A stretch of DNA of 64,000 nt from positions 1,522,923-1,586,922 of the forward strand of contig CM041204.1 in the NCBI GenBank assembly GCA_023078555.1, in the 5' to 3' direction. The stretch's first letter is position 1. Each line of letters begins with the position of its first letter. This DNA is from Ulva prolifera (lineage: Eukaryota; Chlorophyta; Ulvophyceae; Ulvales; Ulvaceae). The notes beneath the pieces were generated by a model. It worked only from the letters and a program-made list of their open reading frames with translations. It was not told the origin of the DNA and ran no database searches. The translations under genes and the position numbers were made by a program. This document shows, piece by piece, positions 1-10,799 of the stretch.

Positions 1-421
1 AGTCCTTGGAGTCAAGTCCGTGGAGTAGATTCAAGTCCGTGGAGTCAAGTCCGTGGAGTGGAGTCAAGTCCGTGGAGTCAAGTCCGTGGAGTGGAGTCAA
101 GTCCGTGGAGTCAAGTCAGCGGAGTGGAGTCAAATCCGTGGAGTCAAGTCCTTGGAGTCAAGTCCGTGGAGTAGATTCAAGTCCGTGGAGTCAAGTCAGC
201 AGAGTGGAGTGCAGTGCGTAGAGTCAAGTCCGTGGAGTGGAGTCAAATCCGTGGAGTCAAGTCCTTGGAGTCAAGTCCGTGGAGTAGAGTCAAGTCCGTG
301 GAGTCAAGTCAGCGGAGTGGAGTGAAGTACGTGGAGTCAAGTCCTTGGAGTCAAGTCCGTGGAGTAGAGTCAAGTCCGTGGAGTCAAGTCAGCGGAGTGG
401 AGTGAAGTACGTGGAGTCAAG

Positions 422-448
422 TCCGTGGAGTGGAGTCAAGTCCACGGA
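422..448. other. Hairpin-capable monomer pair, 8-base stem and 11-base loop (example of many)
   Basis: The arm tccgtgga (422-429) and the arm tccacgga (441-448) are exact reverse complements, separated by gtggagtcaag. The arrangement arises whenever a ccgtgg core is followed, across the 5-base spacer, by a ccacgg core. It recurs many times along the array. Whether it folds in vivo is not shown. Confidence 0.7.
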
Positions 449-774
449 GGCAAGTCACTGGAGTCAAGTCCGCGGAGTCAAGTCAGCGGAGTAAAGTCTA
501 AGGAGTGGAGTGAAGTCCGTGGAGGGAAGTCAGCGGAGTGGAGTCAAGTCCTTGGAGTCAAGTTAGCGGAGTGGAGTGAAGTGCGTGGAGTCAAGTCCGT
601 GGAGTGGAGTCAAGTCCACGGAGGCAAGTCAGCGGAGTGGAGTGAAGTCCGTGGATTCAAGTCCGTGGAGTGGAGTCAAGTCCACGGAGGCAAGTCCTTG
701 GAGTCAAGTCCGCGGAGTCAAGTCAGCAGAGTAGAGTAAAGTCTACGGAGTGGAGTGAAGTCCGTGGAGTCAAG

Positions 775-801
775 TCCGTGGATTGGAGTCAAATCCACGG
801 A
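775..801. other. Extended hairpin-capable pair, 10-base stem and 7-base loop (example of roughly fifty)
   Basis: In this version the inner bases differ on both sides (gtgg to ttgg, and aag to aaa). As a result tccgtggatt (775-784) pairs perfectly with aatccacgga (792-801) around the loop ggagtca. By eye about fifty sites carry this paired variant, spaced through all zones. A sister form with gactgg keeps only the 8-base stem. Confidence 0.7.
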
Positions 802-1624
802 GTCAAGTCGGTGGAGTCAAGTCAGCGGATTGGAGTCAAATCCGTGGAGTCAAGTCCGTGGAGTCAAGTCCGTGGAGTGGAGTCAAGTCCGTGGAGTCAA
901 GTCCGTGGAGTGGAGTCAAGTCCGTGGAGTCAAGTCAGCGGAGTGGAGTCAAATCCGTGGAGTCAAGTCCTTGGAGTCAAGTCCGTGGAGTAGATTCAAG
1001 TCCGTGGAGTCAAGTCCGTGGAGTGGAGTCAAGTCCGTGGAGTCAAGTCCGTGGAGTGGAGTCAAGTCCGTGGAGTCAAGTCAGCGGAGTGGAGTCAAAT
1101 CCGTGGAGTCAAGTCCTTGGAGTCAAGTCCGTGGAGTAGATTCAAGTCCGTGGAGTCAAGTCAGCAGAGTGGAGTGCAGTGCGTAGAGTCAAGTCCGTGG
1201 AGTGGAGTCAAATCCGTGGAGTCAAGTCCTTGGAGTCAAGTCCGTGGAGTAGAGTCAAGTCCGTGGAGTCAAGTCAGCGGAGTGGAGTGAAGTACGTGGA
1301 GTCAAGTCCTTGGAGTCAAGTCCGTGGAGTAGAGTCAAGTCCGTGGAGTCAAGTCAGCGGAGTGGAGTGAAGTACGTGGAGTCAAGTCCGTGGAGTGGAG
1401 TCAAGTCCACGGAGGCAAGTCACTGGAGTCAAGTCCGCGGAGTCAAGTCAGCGGAGTAAAGTCTAAGGAGTGGAGTGAAGTCCGTGGAGGGAAGTCAGCG
1501 GAGTGGAGTCAAGTCCTTGGAGTCAAGTTAGCGGAGTGGAGTGAAGTGCGTGGAGTCAAGTCCGTGGAGTGGAGTCAAGTCCACGGAGGCAAGTCAGCGG
1601 AGTGGAGTGAAGTCCGTGGATTCA

Positions 1625-4600
1625 AGTCCGTGGAGTGGAGTCAAGTCCACGGAGGCAAGTCCTTGGAGTCAAGTCCGCGGAGTCAAGTCAGCAGAGTAGA
1701 GTAAAGTCTACGGAGTGGAGTGAAGTCCGTGGAGTCAAGTCCGTGGATTGGAGTCAAATCCACGGAGTCAAGTCGGTGGAGTCAAGTCAGCGGATTGGAG
1801 TCAAATCCGTGGAGTCAAGTCCTTGGAGTCAAGTCCGTGGAGTGGAGTCAAGTCCGTGGAGTCAAGTCAGCGGAGTGGAGTGAAGTGCGTGGAGTCAAGT
1901 CCGTGGAGTGGAGTCAAGTCCACGGAGTCAAGTCAGCGGAGTGGAGTGAAGTACGTGGAGTCAAGTCCGTGGAGTGGAGTCAAGTCCACGGAGGCAAGTC
2001 AGTGGAGTCAAGTCCGCGGAGTCAAGTCAGCGGAGTAAAGTCTGAGGAGTGGAGTGAAGTCCGTGGAGGGAAGTCAGCGGAGTGGAGTCAAGTCCTTGGA
2101 GTCAAGTCAGCGGAGTGGAGTGAAGTCCTTGGAGTCAAGTCCGTGGAGTGGAGTCAAGTCCGTGGAGTCAAGTCAGCAGAGTGGAGTGCAGTGCGTGGAG
2201 TCAAGTCCGTGGACTGGAGTCAAATCCACGGAGTCAAGTCTGTGGAGTCAATTCAGCGGAGTGGAGTGAAGTCCGTGGAGTCAAGTCCGTGGATTGGAGT
2301 CAAATCCACGGAGTCAAGTCGGTGGAGTCAAGTCAGCGGATTGGAGTCAAATCCGTGGAGTCAAGTCCTTGGAGTCAAGTCCGTGGAGTGGAGTCAAGTC
2401 CGTGGAGTCAAGTCAGCAGAGTGGAGTGCAGTGCGTGGAGTCAAGTCCGTGGAGTGGAGTCAAGTCCGTGGAGTCAAGTCAGCAGAGTGGAGTGCAGTGC
2501 GTGGAGTCAAGTCCGTGGAGTGGAGTCAAGTCCGTGGAGTCAAGTCAGCAGAGTGGAGTGCAGTGCGTGGAGTCAAGTCCGTGGAGTGGAGTCAAGTCCG
2601 TGGAGTCAAGTCAGCGGAGTGGAGTGAAGTGCGTGGAGTCAAGTCCGTGGAGTGGAGTCAAGTCCACGGAGTCAAGTCAGCGGAGTGGAGTGAAGTACGT
2701 GGAGTCAAGTCCGTGGAGTGGAGTCAAGTCCACGGAGGCAAGTCAGTGGAGTCAAGTCCGCGGAGTCAAGTCAGCGGAGTAAAGTCTAAGGAGTGGAGTG
2801 AAGTCCGTGGAGGGAAGTCAGCGGAGTGGAGTCAAGTCCTTGGAGTCAAGTCAGCGGAGTGGAGTGAAGTCCGTGGAGTCAAGTCCGTGGAGTGGAGTCA
2901 AGTCCGTGGAGTCAAGTCAGCGGAGTGGAGTCAAATCCGTGGAGTCAAGTCCTTGGAGTCAAGTCCGTGGAGTAGATTCAAGTCCGTGGAGTCAAGTCAG
3001 CAGAGTGGAGTGCAGTGCGTGGAGTCAAGTCCGTGGAGTGGAGTCAAGTCCGTGGAGTCAAGTCAGCAGAGTGGAGTGCAGTGCGTGGAGTCAAGTCCGT
3101 GGAGTGGAGTCAAGTCCGTGGAGTCAAGTCAGCAGAGTGGAGTGCAGTGCGTGGAGTCAAGTCCGTGGAGTGGAGTCAAGTCCGTGGAGTCAAGTCAGCG
3201 GAGTGGAGTGAAGTGCGTGGAGTCAAGTCCGTGGAGTGGAGTCAAGTCCACGGAGTCAAGTCAGCGGAGTGGAGTGAAGTACGTGGAGTCAAGTCCGTGG
3301 AGTGGAGTCAAGTCCACGGAGGCAAGTCCTTGGAGTCAAGTCCGCGGAGTCAAGTCAGCAGAGTAGAGTAAAGTCTACGGAGTGGAGTGAAGTCCGTGGA
3401 GTCAAGTCCGTGGATTGGAGTCAAATCCACGGAGTCAAGTCGGTGGAGTCAAGTCAGCGGATTGGAGTCAACTCCGTGGAGTCAAGTCCTTGGAGTCAAG
3501 TCCGTGGAGTGGAGTCAAGTCCGTGGAGTCAAGTCAGCGGAGTGGAGTGAAGTGCGTGGAGTCAAGTCCGTGGAGTGGAGTCAAGTCCACGGAGTCAAGT
3601 CAGCGGAGTGGAGTGAAGTACGTGGAGTCAAGTCCGTGGAGTGGAGTCAAGTCCACGGAGGCAAGTCAGTGGAGTCAAGTCCGCGGAGTCAAGTCAGCGG
3701 AGTAAAGTCTGAGGAGTGGAGTGAAGTCCGTGGAGGGAAGTCAGCGGAGTGGAGTCAAGTCCTTGGAGTCAAGTCAGCGGAGTGGAGTGAAGTCCTTGGA
3801 GTCAAGTCCGTGGAGTGGAGTCAAGTCCGTGGAGTCAAGTCAGCAGAGTGGAGTGCAGTGCGTGGAGTCAAGTCCGTGGACTGGAGTCAAATCCACGGAG
3901 TCAAGTCTGTGGAGTCAATTCAGCGGAGTGGAGTGAAGTCCGTGGAGTCAAGTCTGTGGATTGGAGTCAAATCCACGGAGTCAAGTCGGTGGAGTCAAGT
4001 CAGCGGATTGGAGTCAAATCCGTGGAGTCAAGTCCTTGGAGTCAAGTCCGTGGAGTGGAGTCAAGTCCGTGGAGTCAAGTCAGCAGAGTGGAGTGCAGTG
4101 CGTGGAGTCAAGTCCGTGGAGTGGAGTCAAGTCCGTGGAGTCAAGTCAGCAGAGTGGAGTGCAGTGCGTGGAGTCAAGTCCGTGGAGTGGAGTCAAGTCC
4201 GTGGAGTCAAGTCAGCAGAGTGGAGTGCAGTGCGTGGAGTCAAGTCCGTGGAGTGGAGTCAAGTCCGTGGAGTCAAGTCAGCGGAGTGGAGTGAAGTGCG
4301 TGGAGTCAAGTCCGTGGAGTGGAGTCAAGTCCACGGAGTCAAGTCAGCGGAGTGGAGTGAAGTACGTGGAGTCAAGTCCGTGGAGTGGAGTCAAGTCCAC
4401 GGAGGCAAGTCAGTGGAGTCAAGTCCGCGGAGTCAAGTCAGCGGAGTAAAGTCTAAGGAGTGGAGTGAAGTCCGTGGAGGGAAGTCAGCGGAGTGGAGTC
4501 AAGTCCTTGGAGTCAAGTCAGCGGAGTGGAGTGAAGTCCGTGGAGTCAAGTCCGTGGAGTGGAGTCAAGTCCGTGGAGTCAAGTCAGCGGAGTGGAGTCA

Positions 4601-4958
4601 AATCCGTGGAGTCAAGTCCTTGGAGTCAAGTCCGTGGAGTAGATTCAAGTCCGTGGAGTCAAGTCAGCAGAGTGGAGTGCAGTGCGTGGAGTCAAGTCCG
4701 TGGAGTGGAGTCAAGTCCGTGGAGTCAAGTCAGCAGAGTGGAGTGCAGTGCGTGGAGTCAAGTCCGTGGAGTGGAGTCAAGTCCGTGGAGTCAAGTCAGC
4801 AGAGTGGAGTGCAGTGCGTGGAGTCAAGTCCGTGGAGTGGAGTCAAGTCCGTGGAGTCAAGTCAGCGGAGTGGAGTGAAGTGCGTGGAGTCAAGTCCGTG
4901 GAGTGGAGTCAAGTCCACGGAGTCAAGTCAGCGGAGTGGAGTGAAGTACGTGGAGTCA
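1625..4958 (+). repeat. 1667-base tandem higher-order repeat, two copies
   Basis: About 1625-3291 recurs as 3292-4958, with matching monomer order throughout. Scattered differences include aaatcc versus aactcc near 3471 and ccgtgg versus ctgtgg near 3955. The aactcc variant is shared with a third copy near 8147, which shows that the later copy derives from the 3.3-kb copy and not from the 1.6-kb one. Confidence 0.88.
2385..2583 (+). repeat. 66-base sub-repeat, three copies (example of a recurring local tandem)
   Basis: The diagnostic agcaga monomer occurs at 2415, 2481 and 2547, which is an exact 66-base step (two 33-base units). The same triple recurs inside other copies of the higher-order block, for example near 4.1, 5.2, 6.3, 8.8 and 9.9 kb. 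This is the most regular local tandem in zone 1. Confidence 0.85.
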
Positions 4959-6727
4959 AGTCCGTGGACTGGAGTCAAATCCACGGAGTCAAGTCTGTGG
5001 AGTCAATTCAGCGGAGTGGAGTGAAGTCCGTGGAGTCAAGTCCGTGGATTGGAGTCAAATCCACGGAGTCAAGTCGGTGGAGTCAAGTCAGCGGATTGGA
5101 GTCAAATCCGTGGAGTCAAGTCCTTGGAGTCAAGTCCGTGGAGTGGAGTCAAGTCCGTGGAGTCAAGTCAGCAGAGTGGAGTGCAGTGCGTGGAGTCAAG
5201 TCCGTGGAGTGGAGTCAAGTCCGTGGAGTCAAGTCAGCAGAGTGGAGTGCAGTGCGTGGAGTCAAGTCCGTGGAGTGGAGTCAAGTCCGTGGAGTCAAGT
5301 CAGCAGAGTGGAGTGCAGTGCGTGGAGTCAAGTCCGTGGAGTGGAGTCAAGTCCGTGGAGTCAAGTCAGCGGAGTGGAGTGAAGTGCGTGGAGTCAAGTC
5401 CGTGGAGTGGAGTCAAGTCCACGGAGTCAAGTCAGCGGAGTGGAGTGAAGTACGTGGAGTCAAGTCCGTGGAGTGGAGTCAAGTCCACGGAGGCAAGTCA
5501 GTGGAGTCAAGTCCGCGGAGTCAAGTCAGCGGAGTAAAGTCTAAGGAGTGGAGTGAAGTCCGTGGAGGGAAGTCAGCGGAGTGGAGTCAAGTCCTTGGAG
5601 TCAAGTCAGCGGAGTGGAGTGAAGTCCGTGGAGTCAAGTCCGTGGAGTGGAGTCAAGTCCGTGGAGTCAAGTCAGCGGAGTGGAGTCAAATCCGTGGAGT
5701 CAAGTCCTTGGAGTCAAGTCCGTGGAGTAGATTCAAGTCCGTGGAGTCAAGTCAGCAGAGTGGAGTGCAGTGCGTGGAGTCAAGTCCGTGGAGTGGAGTC
5801 AAGTCCGTGGAGTCAAGTCAGCAGAGTGGAGTGCAGTGCGTGGAGTCAAGTCCGTGGAGTGGAGTCAAGTCCGTGGAGTCAAGTCAGCAGAGTGGAGTGC
5901 AGTGCGTGGAGTCAAGTCCGTGGAGTGGAGTCAAGTCCGTGGAGTCAAGTCAGCGGAGTGGAGTGAAGTGCGTGGAGTCAAGTCCGTGGAGTGGAGTCAA
6001 GTCCACGGAGTCAAGTCAGCGGAGTGGAGTGAAGTACGTGGAGTCAAGTCCGTGGACTGGAGTCAAATCCACGGAGTCAAGTCTGTGGAGTCAATTCAGC
6101 GGAGTGGAGTGAAGTCCGTGGAGTCAAGTCCGTGGATTGGAGTCAAATCCACGGAGTCAAGTCGGTGGAGTCAAGTCAGCGGATTGGAGTCAAATCCGTG
6201 GAGTCAAGTCCTTGGAGTCAAGTCCGTGGAGTGGAGTCAAGTCCGTGGAGTCAAGTCAGCAGAGTGGAGTGCAGTGCGTGGAGTCAAGTCCGTGGAGTGG
6301 AGTCAAGTCCGTGGAGTCAAGTCAGCAGAGTGGAGTGCAGTGCGTGGAGTCAAGTCCGTGGAGTGGAGTCAAGTCCGTGGAGTCAAGTCAGCAGAGTGGA
6401 GTGCAGTGCGTGGAGTCAAGTCCGTGGAGTGGAGTCAAGTCCGTGGAGTCAAGTCAGCGGAGTGGAGTGAAGTGCGTGGAGTCAAGTCCGTGGAGTGGAG
6501 TCAAGTCCACGGAGTCAAGTCAGCGGAGTGGAGTGAAGTACGTGGAGTCAAGTCCGTGGAGTGGAGTCAAGTCCACGGAGGCAAGTCAGTGGAGTCAAGT
6601 CCGCGGAGTCAAGTCAGCGGAGTAAAGTCTAAGGAGTGGAGTGAAGTCCGTGGAGGGAAGTCAGCGGAGTGGAGTCAAGTCCTTGGAGTCAAGTCAGCGG
6701 AGTGGAGTGAAGTCCGTGGAGTCAAGT
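3869..6727 (+). repeat. 1088-base tandem higher-order repeat, two full copies and one partial
   Basis: The monomer string that begins with the variant gtccgtggactgg starts at 3869, 4957 and 6045, an exact 1088-base step. The third copy follows the others for about 680 bases and then departs near 6727. This tandem partly overlaps the second copy of the 1667-base repeat, so expansions have been layered on one another. Confidence 0.88.
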
Positions 6728-7369
6728 CCGTGGAGTCAAGTCAGCGGAGTGGAGTCAAATCCGTGGAGTCAAGTCCTTGGAGTCAAGTCCGTGGAGTAGA
6801 TTCAAGTCCGTGGAGTCAAGTCAGCAGAGTGGAGTGCAGTGCGTGGAGTCAAGTCCGTGGAGTGGAGTCAAGTCCACGGAGGCAAGTCAGTGGAGTCAAG
6901 TCCGCGGAGTCAAGTCAGCGGAGTAAAGTCTAAGGAGTGGAGTGAAGTCCGTGGAGGGAAGTCAGCGGAGTGGAGTCAAGTCCTTGGAGTCAAGTCAGCG
7001 GAGTGGAGTGAAGTGCGTGGAGTCAAGTCCGTGGAGTGGAGTCAAGTCCACGGAGGCAAGTCAGCGGAGTGGAGTGAAGTCCGTGGATTCAAGTCCGTGG
7101 ACTGGAGTCAAGTCCACGGAGTCAAGTCAGCGGAGTGGAGTGAAGTACGTGGAGTCAAGTCCGTGGAGTGGAGTCAAGTCCGTGGAGTCAAGTCCTTGGA
7201 GTCAAGTCCGTGGAGTAGATTCAAGTCCGTGGAGTCAAGTCAGCAGAGTGGAGTGCAGTGCGTAGAGTCAAGTCCGTGGAGTGGAGTCAAATCCGTGGAG
7301 TCAAGTCCTTGGAGTCAAGTCCGTGGAGTAGATTCAAGTCCGTGGAGTCAAGTCAGCAGAGTGGAGTGC

Positions 7370-10300
7370 AGTACGTGGAGTCAAGTCCGTGGAGTGGAGT
7401 CAAGTCCACGGAGGCAAGTCAGTGGAGTCAAGTCCGCGGAGTCAAGTCAGCGGAGTAAAGTCTAAGGAGTGGAGTGAAGTCCGTGGAGGGAAGTCAGCGG
7501 AGTGGAGTCAAGTCCTTGGAGTCAAGTCAGCGGAGTGGAGTGAAGTCCGTGGAGTCAAGTCCGTGGAGTGGAGTCAAGTCCGTGGAGTCAAGTCAGCGGA
7601 TTGGAGTCAAATCCGTGGAGTCAAGTCCTTGGAGTCAAGTCCGTGGAGTAGATTCAAGTCCGTGGAGTCAAGTCAGCAGAGTGGAGTGCAGTGCGTGGAG
7701 TCAAGTCCGTGGAGTGGAGTCAAGTCCGTGGAGTCAAGTCAGCAGAGTGGAGTGCAGTGCGTGGAGTCAAGTCCGTGGAGTGGAGTCAAGTCCGTGGAGT
7801 CAAGTCAGCAGAGTGGAGTGCAGTGCGTGGAGTCAAGTCCGTGGAGTGGAGTCAAGTCCGTGGAGTCAAGTCAGCGGAGTGGAGTGAAGTGCGTGGAGTC
7901 AAGTCCGTGGAGTGGAGTCAAGTCCACGGAGTCAAGTCAGCGGAGTGGAGTGAAGTACGTGGAGTCAAGTCCGTGGAGTGGAGTCAAGTCCACGGAGGCA
8001 AGTCCTTGGAGTCAAGTCCGCGGAGTCAAGTCAGCAGAGTAGAGTAAAGTCTACGGAGTGGAGTGAAGTCCGTGGAGTCAAGTCCGTGGATTGGAGTCAA
8101 ATCCACGGAGTCAAGTCGGTGGAGTCAAGTCAGCGGATTGGAGTCAACTCCGTGGAGTCAAGTCCTTGGAGTCAAGTCCGTGGAGTGGAGTCAAGTCCGT
8201 GGAGTCAAGTCAGCGGAGTGGAGTGAAGTGCGTGGAGTCAAGTCCGTGGAGTGGAGTCAAGTCCACGGAGTCAAGTCAGCGGAGTGGAGTGAAGTACGTG
8301 GAGTCAAGTCCGTGGAGTGGAGTCAAGTCCACGGAGGCAAGTCAGTGGAGTCAAGTCCGCGGAGTCAAGTCAGCGGAGTAAAGTCTGAGGAGTGGAGTGA
8401 AGTCCGTGGAGGGAAGTCAGCGGAGTGGAGTCAAGTCCTTGGAGTCAAGTCAGCGGAGTGGAGTGAAGTCCTTGGAGTCAAGTCCGTGGAGTGGAGTCAA
8501 GTCCGTGGAGTCAAGTCAGCAGAGTGGAGTGCAGTGCGTGGAGTCAAGTCCGTGGACTGGAGTCAAATCCACGGAGTCAAGTCTGTGGAGTCAATTCAGC
8601 GGAGTGGAGTGAAGTCCGTGGAGTCAAGTCCGTGGATTGGAGTCAAATCCACGGAGTCAAGTCGGTGGAGTCAAGTCAGCGGATTGGAGTCAAATCCGTG
8701 GAGTCAAGTCCTTGGAGTCAAGTCCGTGGAGTGGAGTCAAGTCCGTGGAGTCAAGTCAGCAGAGTGGAGTGCAGTGCGTGGAGTCAAGTCCGTGGAGTGG
8801 AGTCAAGTCCGTGGAGTCAAGTCAGCAGAGTGGAGTGCAGTGCGTGGAGTCAAGTCCGTGGAGTGGAGTCAAGTCCGTGGAGTCAAGTCAGCAGAGTGGA
8901 GTGCAGTGCGTGGAGTCAAGTCCGTGGAGTGGAGTCAAGTCCGTGGAGTCAAGTCAGCGGAGTGGAGTGAAGTGCGTGGAGTCAAGTCCGTGGAGTGGAG
9001 TCAAGTCCACGGAGTCAAGTCAGCGGAGTGGAGTGAAGTACGTGGAGTCAAGTCCGTGGAGTGGAGTCAAGTCCACGGAGGCAAGTCAGTGGAGTCAAGT
9101 CCGCGGAGTCAAGTCAGCGGAGTAAAGTCTAAGGAGTGGAGTGAAGTCCGTGGAGGGAAGTCAGCGGAGTGGAGTCAAGTCCTTGGAGTCAAGTCAGCGG
9201 AGTGGAGTGAAGTCCGTGGAGTCAAGTCCGTGGAGTGGAGTCAAGTCCGTGGAGTCAAGTCAGCGGAGTGGAGTCAAATCCGTGGAGTCAAGTCCTTGGA
9301 GTCAAGTCCGTGGAGTAGATTCAAGTCCGTGGAGTCAAGTCAGCAGAGTGGAGTGCAGTGCGTGGAGTCAAGTCCGTGGAGTGGAGTCAAGTCCGTGGAG
9401 TCAAGTCAGCAGAGTGGAGTGCAGTGCGTGGAGTAAAGTCCGTGGAGTGGAGTCAAGTCCGTGGAGTCAAGTCAGCAGAGTGGAGTGCAGTGCGTGGAGT
9501 CAAGTCCGTGGAGTGGAGTCAAGTCCGTGGAGTCAAGTCAGCGGAGTGGAGTGAAGTGCGTGGAGTCAAGTCCGTGGAGTGGAGTCAAGTCCACGGAGTC
9601 AAGTCAGCGGAGTGGAGTGAAGTACGTGGAGTCAAGTCCGTGGACTGGAGTCAAATCCACGGAGTCAAGTCTGTGGAGTCAATTCAGCGGAGTGGAGTGA
9701 AGTCCGTGGAGTCAAGTCCGTGGATTGGAGTCAAATCCACGGAGTCAAGTCGGTGGAGTCAAGTCAGCGGATTGGAGTCAAATCCGTGGAGTCAAGTCCT
9801 TGGAGTCAAGTCCGTGGAGTGGAGTCAAGTCCGTGGAGTCAAGTCAGCAGAGTGGAGTGCAGTGCGTGGAGTCAAGTCCGTGGAGTGGAGTCAAGTCCGT
9901 GGAGTCAAGTCAGCAGAGTGGAGTGCAGTGCGTGGAGTCAAGTCCGTGGAGTGGAGTCAAGTCCGTGGAGTCAAGTCAGCAGAGTGGAGTGCAGTGCGTG
10001 GAGTCAAGTCCGTGGAGTGGAGTCAAGTCCGTGGAGTCAAGTCAGCGGAGTGGAGTGAAGTGCGTGGAGTCAAGTCCGTGGAGTGGAGTCAAGTCCACGG
10101 AGTCAAGTCAGCGGAGTGGAGTGAAGTACGTGGAGTCAAGTCCGTGGAGTGGAGTCAAGTCCACGGAGGCAAGTCAGTGGAGTCAAGTCCGCGGAGTCAA
10201 GTCAGCGGAGTAAAGTCTAAGGAGTGGAGTGAAGTCCGTGGAGGGAAGTCAGCGGAGTGGAGTCAAGTCCTTGGAGTCAAGTCAGCGGAGTGGAGTGAAG

Positions 10301-10482
10301 TCCGTGGAGTCAAGTCCGTGGAGTGGAGTCAAGTCCGTGGAGTCAAGTCAGCGGAGTGGAGTCAAATCCGTGGAGTCAAGTCCTTGGAGTCAAGTCCGTG
10401 GAGTAGATTCAAGTCCGTGGAGTCAAGTCAGCAGAGTGGAGTGCAGTGCGTGGAGTCAAGTCCGTGGAGTGGAGTCAAGTCC
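7370..10482 (+). repeat. 3.1-kb segmental copy of 2694-5806 (offset 4676)
   Basis: Monomer order in 7370-10482 matches 2694-5806 at a constant offset of 4676 bases. The left limit is a gtgaagtac versus gtgcagtac difference, and the right limit is ccgtgg versus ccacgg. The copied block contains the 1667/1088 higher-order boundaries, so it was duplicated after those formed. Confidence 0.85.
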
Positions 10483-10799
10483 ACGGAGGCAAGTCAGTGG
10501 AGTCAAGTCCGCGGAGTCAAGTCAGCGGAGTAAAGTCTAAGGAGTGGAGTGAAGTCCGTGGAGGGAAGTCAGCGGAGTGGAGTCAAGTCCTTGGAGTCAA
10601 GTCAGCGGAGTGGAGTGAAGTGCGTGGAGTCAAGTCCGTGGAGTGGAGTCAAGTCCACGGAGGCAAGTCAGCGGAGTGGAGTGAAGTCCGTGGATTCAAG
10701 TCCGTGGAGTGGAGTCAAGTCCACGGAGGCAAGTCCTTGGAGTCAAGTCCGCGGAGTCAAGTCAGCAGAGTAGAGTAAAGTCTACGGAGTGGAGTGAAG

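Larger units (their letters stand above)
1..1821 (+). repeat. 965-base higher-order repeat, two copies
   Basis: Bases 1 to about 856 recur at 966 to about 1821, including rare variants such as gcgtagag and gtagattc at matching places. The first clear difference is ccgtgg versus ccttgg near 857/1822, after which the copies diverge. The period is not a multiple of 3 or 33, so it does not preserve a reading frame. Confidence 0.9.
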
